Source: Chrysomallon squamiferum
Taxonomy: Eukaryota > Mollusca > Gastropoda > Neomphalida > Peltospiridae
DNA length: 52,000 nt
Direction of reading: 5' to 3'
Assembly (NCBI GenBank): GCA_012295275.1
Contig: CM022676.1
Location: forward strand, 2,022,503-2,074,502
Shown: positions 43,092-52,000 of the stretch, in pieces
How the letters are laid out: every line of letters begins with the position of its first letter
Numbering within the stretch: the first letter of the stretch is position 1
Notes under the pieces: generated by a model
The model's database searches: none
The model's input: only the letters and a program-made list of their open reading frames with translations
Told to the model about the DNA's origin: nothing
Program-made: the position numbers and the translations under genes

Positions 43092-43260
43092 CAAAGAACA
43101 TAGAAATACACATTTACTCAAACTCAAAGAGATATACAAACACACACACTAAAGAGATGTACTTTTCATCAAACTGATCGGCCATGCTCGCCGAGTGTAT
43201 TTCAGTTAGAAGGAACTAGTTTTAAGCTTACACCGGTTATAGAGATAGGACCTTTGCCTA
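41056..43260 (+). mobile_element. Decayed retrotransposon in the 5' intron of copy D
   Basis: Relative to introns of B and C, copy D has extra sequence starting near 41056. It holds an AT-rich, possibly LTR-like or leader stretch (41056-41980) and gag remnants. A direct repeat of about 57 bp (GGCGCAAACCCTAGA at 41743 and GGCGCAATCCCTAGA at 42950, followed by GCCATATTTT and GGGTCGTTAGCAC) is also present. Intron-like sequence (AGAAATACACATTTAC) reappears at 43102. Exact borders are not clear. Confidence 0.55.
41981..42900 (+). pseudogene. Gag-like pseudogene of an LTR retrotransposon
   Basis: It starts MDIDCLNNPSIKFIKRSGRA at 41981 and stops at 42152. After frame changes it resumes at 42368 with VPTFDENDVERFFKHFEWVA. 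It then reads through TAA at 42577 into YRLTRKANRQMFRNVRKNE, ETYGEFTSQKDGLFDNW, stops, and EEVKNCLSVSVRVYLEDQK. This order matches the gag/SCAN-like region of Ty3-type elements in fishes and molluscs. At 43177 IGHARRVY may be the end of a zinc knuckle. No protease or polymerase was found. Multiple stops show it is dead. Confidence 0.65.
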
Positions 43261-43352
43261 TATGTATATAATACCTGTCTGCATATGTATGTATATAGAT
43301 TATACAATTACACAATACACACACATAAAATAAAAAATGATAATAAATTATA

Positions 43353-43411
<59 letters not shown>

Positions 43412-43822
43412 GTAACACACTTAAATTTTTTTTTAGAAAAAAGTTAAATAAAATAAAACAAAATAAAATAAAATAAATATAATTTAAAATTAAAATTAAA
43501 ATTACTTGTACATATTGAATAAAATTATTCTTAATAAAGATAAGATCTAAATGTTATAATTAGTTAAATTTCATGTAAGTGATAAGCGAATTTCGAACTC
43601 GAATTTTTAAACAATAATTTTATTGAATAGGCCTACCGTGTGTGACATAAATGTAACAAGGAAATAAACATTGCTTTGAGATATACAGACTTTTAAATAA
43701 CAAAAAGAAATGGAAATATATTCGAAATAACGTTACTGATTATATTAATAAATACCTAGAACAAATGTCACAGCAGAAAATAGCGGCATTCATCAATCGT
43801 AATAAAATATATCAGTATTTAC

Positions 43823-43883
43823 CTGTAACGTTTCGATTCTGAAATTACTTCCTTGTTCATTACTGACCCACTCTCTGTTGCAG
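43823..43883 (-). promoter_or_regulatory. Copy D first exon U1 (decayed)
   Basis: The donor GTTACAG|GTAAAT at 43823/43822 and AGGAAGTAA are kept. The IRF-like site is degraded to GCAACAGAGA (43881-43872). The U2 element is not found upstream of D. This fits loss of function of copy D. Confidence 0.4.
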
Positions 43884-44184
43884 TTGAGCCATTTATAAAC
43901 AATAACTTAATAAATCTGAGTTATATGTTTATGAAGAATAAGAAAAATATTCCTGCTCTTTTAAAAAATGGAATACAATAATAAATTATAATAATAACGA
44001 TATCTAGTAAAAGATTATCGAATCGAGTATTCCACCTACAGGACCTTTGACCTGGTTCATTTCAGGAGAGATAACTCTAGAGAATAAATCATTGAATAGT
44101 CTCTTTCACTAAATTATTTTTCACCAATGACAATGTTAACGTGTTGGAATAAACAAAATTCTGAAGTATCAATACACAGTACTA

Positions 44185-44295
44185 ACAAACAGTTTAGTCG
44201 TCATGTTTATTTAACACAATTTAGTCGTAATGTTTATTTACTCAGTTTAGTCGTAAACTTTATTTAACACAATTTAGTCGTAATGTTTATTTTAC
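44185..44295. repeat. 27-bp minisatellite upstream of copy D
   Basis: About four copies of the same family (GTTTATTTAACACAATTTAG). Confidence 0.75.
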
Positions 44296-44419
44296 AATAC
44301 AATAATACTATACGGTAGTGATTATTGAAATAGCAGTAGTAGTAGTTAGAAAAGTAGTAGCAGTAGTAATAATAATGGAATATAATAATGATGATGAAAC
44401 TATTATTAGTCTTATTATT

Positions 44420-46195
44420 ATTTGATAATATAATAGTGTTTAATATTATATCATAGAGTAATATCGTTTATTAATGTTTCGTTGCATAATAGTGTTTATT
44501 ATTATATCATAGTATAACAGTGTTTATGGTTATATTAGTATTTCATAGTATAATAGTGGTTATTATTAGATCATATTATAATATTCTTTTTTTGTTATAT
44601 CATAGTATAATAGAGTTTATTATTATATCATAGTATCACAGTGTTTATTGTTATATCATAATATAACAGTGTTTATTGTTATATTATAATATAACTGTGT
44701 TTATTGTCATATCATATTATAACAGTGTTTATTGTTATATCGTAGAATAATATAATGTTTTGTTATATCATAGTATAACAGTGTTTATTGTTATATCATA
44801 ATGTAACTGTGTTTATTGTTATATCATATTATAACAGTGTTTATTGTTATATCATAGTATAACCGGCTTTATTGTTATATCACAATATAACAGTGTTTAT
44901 TATTATATCGTAGAATAATATTTTTTTTGTTATATCAGGGTATAACAGTGTTTATTGTTATATCAAAGTATAACAGTCTTTATTGTTATATTATAGTATA
45001 ACACTGTTTATTGTTATATTATAGTATAACACTGTTTATTGGTATATCATAGTATAACAGTGTTTACTGTTATATTATAGTATAACACTGTTTATTGTTA
45101 TATTATAGTATAACACTGTTTATTGTTATATTATAGTATAACAGTGTTTATTGTTATATTATAGTATAACACTGTTTATTGGTATATCATAGTATAACAG
45201 TGTTTACTGTTATATCAGAATATAACAGTGTCTATTGTTATATTATAATATAACAGTGTTTATTGTTATATCAGAGTATAACAGAGTTTCTTGTTATATC
45301 ATAATATAACAGTGATTATTGTTCTATCGTGGAATAACAGTTTGTATTGTTATATCATAATATAAAATTGTTTATTGTTATATCATAATATAATAGTGTT
45401 TATAGTTATATTATAATATAACAGTGTTTATGGTTATATCATATATAACTGTTTATTGTTATATCATAGTATAACAGTGTTTATTGTTATATTCTAATAT
45501 AACAGTGTTTATTGTTATATCAGAGAATAACAGTGTTTATTGGTATATCATAATATAATAGGGTTTATTGTCATATTATAATATAACTGTGTTTATGGTT
45601 ATATCATATATAACAGTGTTTATTGTTATATTATAGTATAACAGTGTTTATTGTTATATCGTAGAATAATATTGTTTATTGTTAAATCATAGTATAACAG
45701 TGTTTATTGTTATATTATAGTATAACAGTGCTTATTGTTTTATCATAATATAACAGTGTTTATTGTTATATCATAGTATAACAGTGTGTATTGTTATGTC
45801 ATAATATAACCGGGTTTATTCTTATATTATAATATAACAGTGTTTATTGTTATATCGTATAATACTATTATTTTTTGTTATATCATAGTGTAACAGTGTT
45901 GATTGTTGTATCAAAGTACAACAATCTTTATTGTTATATCATATTGTAACAGTGTTTATTGTTATATCGTAGAATAATATTATTTGTTGTTATATCAGAG
46001 TATAACAGTGTTTATTGTTATAGAATAACAGTGTTGATTGTTATATAATACTATAACGGAGTTTATTGTTATATCATAGTATAACAGTGTTTATTGTTAT
46101 ATTATAATATAATAGTGTTTTTGTTGTTACATTATAATATAACAGTGTTTACTGTTATATCGTAGAATAATATTGTTTATTGTTATATCATAATA
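44420..46195. repeat. Large 28-bp AT-rich minisatellite
   Basis: About 60 copies of AGTGTTTATTGTTATATCAT plus AGTATAAC. A short array of the same unit (about five copies) lies at 21095-21230, between gene A's upstream region and copy E, so the D-side array is an expansion of an ancestral feature of the gene unit. Confidence 0.95.
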
Positions 46196-46719
46196 ACGTT
46201 TATTCGAGTTTACTCTTTGATTACACTCTAGAAACTCTTCACAGTTTTATTTTGAACATTTTTGTTTTCACTTCACAGATTCGTGTGTCGTTGCACGGTC
46301 TCGCTCTTCGTTTTACCAGTTCTTTGCCTGCTTCAGGTTTTACCAGAATGAGGCAGTTTTCACTTCCGTCTGGCGTTCTTGGTTCTATTTTATCCCCGTT
46401 CTGAAAGGTCAGAGGTCGTAGTGGCCCCGCCCATATCAGTCATCTTAGTTGTTTCCTCTAATCCAGATTTCTTTATCCAAGGCTTCGTAAAGAAGAAGAA
46501 GAAGAAGACGAAAATAATGGTAGTGAAAATTAAATTAAAATAAAAGAAGAAATAGTTACACTGTTTATGATAGTAGTATGAATTGTTGGGAGAGTTTATA
46601 GGTCTAAGGCAAGTTTATTTATTTGTTTGTTTGTTTGTTTGTTTGTTTTGTTTTTTGTATGTTTCTTTGTTTGTGTATTTATATACTTATTTATTTATTA
46701 TTTTTTATTAACTAATTAA

Positions 46720-46750
<31 letters not shown>

Positions 46751-46768
46751 ATTTATTTATTGTTTTGG

Positions 46769-46807
<39 letters not shown>

Positions 46808-46874
46808 TAACAACGCCTCTATTACGATTAAATATTTTGCACAAAATGCAACCAGCGTGTTTCGTCAAGTAGTT

Positions 46875-46934
<60 letters not shown>

Positions 46935-47479
46935 ATGTTTTTCCCCTTGTTTAGGTGGTAGTCGTAATACTAGTAGTAGCAGTAGCAGTATTAATAGAGG
47001 TAAGACTACTAGTAATAATAATAGTGGAAGCTGTAATATTAATAGTAGTAGAAGAGGTAATAGTTGTAGTAGTAGTAGTAGTAGTAGAAGAAGAAGTAGA
47101 AATAGTAGAAGTAGTAGTAATAATGGTAATATCAATAATAGTAGTAGTGGTGGTGGCATTGATGCTAGTATTAGTAATAATCTTAATGTTAGTAGCAGTA
47201 CTAATAGGAGAGGAGTAATTGTTGTACTAGTAGGAGGAGTGAAAACAGAATTAATTAACTGAACTGAAAATTCTAAATGTTTAAATTTTAGTGTTTATAT
47301 TTCACTTATTATTATACTAATTTACATTTAAGAAGCACAAATCTAGATACAGAGGCGTTTTCTCGAGATGTGATCTCTGTGACTTACAATGCGTATCTGT
47401 ATAAGTTAGAGGCAAATACCTGCATCATGTTACCAGCCACGGCCAGCTGGCATCAAGTACAACATTATCGTAACAAACA

Positions 47480-47550
<71 letters not shown>

Positions 47551-47739
47551 ATTATTATTGAAATTAAGATTTTTATTTAACTAAATTAAACAACATCTGC
47601 TGAAAATCACTCAAATTAATAAGAACAAATATCTAAAATTAATGTTCCATAGAAATACGACTACCGTAGGTTTCTCTGTCTTTCTTTTTCTCCATCTGCA
47701 TCTCTTTCTCTCTTTGTTTATCTATCTACATCTGTTTAT

Positions 47740-47740
<1 letters not shown>
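46196..47740. other. Short unique island followed by simple repeats
   Basis: 46196-46500 is unique and less AT-rich, with a GC box (GGCCCCGCCCAT at about 46420), so it might be a promoter, but no exon is supported. After it come (GAA)n, (TTTG)n, (TTTA)n at 46610-46805, (TAG)n at 46870-46933 and 46955-47235, and (TTA)n at 47485-47545. Confidence 0.6.

Positions 47741-47823
<83 letters not shown>
47740..47823. repeat. (CT)n microsatellite
   Basis: Pure CT with one CG interruption, just left of the 24-bp minisatellite. Confidence 0.95.
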
Positions 47824-47824
<1 letters not shown>

Positions 47825-47984
47825 GTCTGTGTCTATATATATCTATATAAAGTTATCTGTATTTGCATCTTCTGTTTGTCATTCTCTCTCTCCGACATGC
47901 ACACACGAATATACTACGCACAGACACACACGCACCCCCGTGACCATATACCAGTGCGTCTCTCCATTCTAGCTTCTCCTTCAG

Positions 47985-48780
47985 CAGTACGTAGTACGTG
48001 TCGTTCAGTAGTAGGCAGTACGTGTGATTCAGTAGTACGCAGTACGTGTCGTTCATCAATACTCATTACGTGTCGTGCAGTAGTACGCAGTACGTATGAT
48101 TCAGTAGTACGCAGTACGTGTGATTAAGCAGTACGCAGTACGTGTGATTCAGTAGTACGCAGTACGTGTGATTAAGCAGTACGCAGTACGTGTGATTCAG
48201 TAGTACGCAGTACGTGTGATTCATCAGTACGTAGTACGTGTGATTCAGCAGTACGCAGTACGTGTGATTCAGCAGTACGCAGTAAGTGTAATTCATCAGT
48301 ACGTAGTACGTGTGATTCAGCAGTACGCAGTACGTGTCGTTCAGCTGTACGCAGTACGCAGTACGTGTCGTTCATCAATACTCAGTACTATCGTTCAGCA
48401 GTACGCAGTACGTGTGGTTCAGCTGTACGCAGTACGTGTGGTTCAGTAGTACGCAGTACGTGTCGTTCATCAATACTCAGTACTATCGTTCAGCAGTACG
48501 CAGTACGTGTGGTTCAGCTGTACGCAGTACGTGTGGTTCAGCAGTACGCAGTACGTGTGGTTCAGCTGTACGCAGTACGTGTGGTTCAGCAGTACGCAGT
48601 ACGTGAGATTCAGCAGTACGCAGTACGTATGGTTCAGCAGTACGTGTGGTTCAGCAGTACGCAGTACGTGTGGTTCAGCAGTCCGCAATACGTGTGATTC
48701 AGCAGTACGCAGTACGTGTGGTTCAGCAGTACGCAGTACGTGTGATTCAGCAGTACGTGGTTCGTGTGGTTCAGCAAATA
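47985..48780. repeat. 24-bp palindrome-rich minisatellite
   Basis: About 30 copies of GTACGCAGTACGTGTG followed by (A/G)TTCAGCA, with variants GTTCAGCTG and CATCAATACTCAG. The period is a multiple of three, so open frames (STCGSAVR and similar) run through it on both strands without being genes. The unit contains the palindromes GTAC and TACGTA and may form hairpins. Confidence 0.95.
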
Positions 48781-48817
48781 CAGCGATTTTACAGCACAGC
48801 GAGGCAAAAACAAACTG

Positions 48818-49299
48818 ACTAGTTAGTTAGTTAGAAACATTATTAGTTAGAAACGTTATTAGTTAATTAGCAACATTATTAGTTAGTTAATTAGCAACGT
48901 TATTAGTTAGAAACATTATTAGTTAGTTAATTAGCAACATTATTAGTTAGAAACATTATTAGTTAGTTAATTATAAATATTATTAGTTAATCAGAAATAT
49001 TATTAGTTAATAAGAAACATTATTAGTTAGTTAATACGAAACATCATTAGTTAGTTAATTAGAAACATTATTAGTTAGTTAATTAGAAATGTTATTAGTT
49101 ACTTAATTAGAAACATTATAAGTTAGTAATTTAGAAACAATATTAGTTAGAAACGTTATTAGTTAGTTAATTAGAAATATTATTAATTAGTTAATTACAA
49201 ACATTATTAGTTAATTAATTAGAAATTTTATTAGTTAGTAATCTGGAAATATTATTAGTTAGTTAATTAGACATATTATTAGTAAGTTAATTATAAACT

Positions 49300-49300
<1 letters not shown>
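48818..49300. repeat. TTAGTTAGTTAATTAGAAAC tandem array
   Basis: About 20 irregular copies of ATTAGTTAGTTAATTAGAAA plus CATT, abutting the 24-bp array. Confidence 0.92.
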
Positions 49301-50740
<1,440 letters not shown>

Positions 50741-50743
50741 ATA

Positions 50744-51725
50744 CACAGGGTGGCCCAGATGTAACCGAACCTGAATTGTGATGAAAAGTTACAGTTAAAG
50801 GAAACAAATTTTATTTCTTATAGTTACAGCAAATGTTCTAAATGCAAACCATTATTTGTAATACAGTGATGACATCGTTCAATGGTTGATTCAGTTTCTT
50901 TTTTGCACATTTCCGGAGTAATATCTTTCCATGCGATTATGATGCTCTGTTTTAGATCATTGAGAGTCTTTGGTTTATCGGTGAACACCTTATTCTTGAG
51001 TACTCCCCAGAGAAAGAAGTCTAGAGGGGTGAGGTCTGGAGACCTTGCAGGCCATTCCACGGCACCACGGCTGCCTATCCATCTTCGTTAAGAGCCTGGA
51101 GTTCCCGCGGACGATATGGGTGCAAGCCAATATCCAACATGATGCGTTGTAAAGACGATCGTGATATGCCAAGCTCTGCAGAAGCACGTCCCTGGGATTT
51201 GCGAGGGCTGTTGACGTATGATGATGCTACTAATTCCTGGTTGGCAATTGTCCTCATTGTTCTTGGTGCACCAGGTTTATACGCGTCGGCGACGTTGCCA
51301 GTTCGTTCGAATTTTTGTACCAATTCGTAGATTGACGATTTTGATGGAGATGGTGTATCAAACGATTCATTCCAATGATCAATAACATTTTTATAACTCC
51401 TCTCCGACAAATAATAACTTTTAACAGCATGAATACGTTCTACCAATTTTAAAGTGCGTCGTGTGTTGGCCATGTCTGTTAAATGAAAGAGGGCGACAAA
51501 ATTGATAAAACGAAGACTATCAAAGAAGAAGGTTTCCGTCCTCTTTTAAATAGGCTTTGCAACACTTTCAGTGGTGATGACGAAACCGGTTAACACAGCC
51601 ATGCACGTGAAGTCTCTTTACCAATTCTCCCTGATATCGATCGCTTCGGTATTTCCTGAAGCAGACTTGAAATCAGTGATCATCGATTGAGCTTTCGGGT
51701 TCGGTTACATCTGGGCCACCCTGTA
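50744..51725 (-). mobile_element. Tc1/mariner-type transposon, internally deleted, 982 bp
   Basis: The terminal inverted repeats are 50744-50771 and 51698-51725. Their inner 26 bases (CAGGGTGGCCCAGATGTAAC then CGAACC) match perfectly and the outermost region has one mismatch. TA lies at each flank (50742-50743 and 51726-51727), as expected for the superfamily. The element sits inside TA/CA microsatellite sequence. Confidence 0.92.
50824..51473 (-). pseudogene. Mariner-type transposase remnant lacking the catalytic core
   Basis: The start MANTRRTLKLVERIHAVKSY (51473) leads into the N-terminal helix-turn-helix DNA-binding domains (SKSSIYELVQKFERTG, PGAPRT, ASAELGISRSSLQRI) and ends ELQALNEDG at a stop (51075). 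The sequence then continues in another frame as IGSRGAVEWPARSPDLTPLD and FFLWGVLKNKVF to HLEHLL (50824). The central part with the first two catalytic aspartates is missing, while the third (PLDFF) is present. The deletion junction lies at about 51068-51078. The element cannot move on its own. Confidence 0.88.
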
Positions 51726-51726
51726 T

Positions 51727-51727
<1 letters not shown>

Positions 51728-51812
<85 letters not shown>
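51728..51812. repeat. (CA)n microsatellite at the right edge of the transposon
   Basis: CA repeat with AAAC interruptions, directly adjoining the TA at the transposon's end. The last 190 bp of the window hold nothing recognisable. Confidence 0.95.
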
Positions 51813-51815
<3 letters not shown>

Positions 51816-52000
51816 CTACACATAATCACCTGTTTTTTTTTCTTTCATATAACACATTTATTTGCTTACTTTTTTCATAAATATTCAGGTAAAAAATACC
51901 GGAAACAAATTAGAATTTTCTAAATAACCAGACTGAACTGACATTTGTTCAGCCCTCTTTTCTCTTTTACACATTCAAACTGTAACTGATGTTTTTACAT

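Noticed and set aside
46180-46404. 74-codon frame near a GC box
   Set aside because: It begins inside the minisatellite and shows no recognisable domain. The GC box alone does not support a gene.
47985-48780. CRISPR-like regular repeat
   Set aside because: There are no unique spacers. The array is a continuous tandem minisatellite in animal DNA.
48000-48800. Open frames such as RSTCGSAV repeats on both strands
   Set aside because: They arise because the 24-bp minisatellite period is a multiple of three. Several frames are open at once, which is typical of repeats rather than genes.

Overview
This is nuclear DNA from an animal. Coding exons are separated by GT-AG introns, long stretches hold no genes, and microsatellites are extremely abundant: (GA/CT)n, (GT/CA)n, (TA)n, (AAT)n and (TAG)n. 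The protein families seen (an expanded BTB-BACK-PHR family, a recurring uncharacterised invertebrate protein, mariner-like and gag-like remnants) suggest an invertebrate, probably a lophotrochozoan such as a mollusc. The species cannot be fixed from the sequence.

The core of the window (about 7.4-44 kb) is a same-strand (minus) tandem array of one gene family. It encodes BTB-BACK-PHR proteins of the BTBD3/BTBD6 type, a family known for CUL3 ubiquitin-ligase adaptors. Two members look intact: gene A (exons 17717-17452 and 16987-15928, 441 aa) and gene C (exons 34603-34338 and 33944-32615, 531 aa). C has an expanded linker made of 19-residue repeats. Gene B (29459-27719) is complete except for one 1-bp frameshift. 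Copy D (40971-39314) is broken by a stop codon and deletions, and looks mosaic: BTB and linker like C, PHR like B. All four share a phase-2 intron, a 3' splice site just upstream of the ATG, and 5' non-coding first exons (U1, U2) carrying GAAACAGAAA, AGGAAGTA and TTCCGAGAA motifs. A long (CT)n tract sits about 30 nt upstream of the exon-2 acceptor in every copy.

A second, diverged lineage lies beside the A and B genes. Copy E (22344-21363) retains a PHR domain but is frameshifted. Its BTB exon is replaced by a 2.3-kb fragment carrying a 564-aa open reading frame of an uncharacterised, probably mobile-element-related family. Three nearly identical 2.57-kb units (7456-15179) each hold a dead E-type fragment. 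They share frameshifts and a ruined splice acceptor, and their edges fall in (GA)n tracts.

The right flank has a decayed retrotransposon gag inserted in the 5' intron of D (about 41.05-43.26 kb). It also has several minisatellites (28-bp unit at 44.4-46.2 kb, 24-bp unit at 48.0-48.8 kb, an AT-rich array at 48.8-49.3 kb) and an internally deleted mariner-type transposon with near-perfect 28-bp terminal inverted repeats (50744-51725).

The left flank (1-7.4 kb) is mostly simple repeats. It also holds a convincing signal-peptide first exon on the minus strand (5651-5588) and a weak terminal-exon candidate (3290-3395). No tRNA, rRNA or CRISPR was seen.
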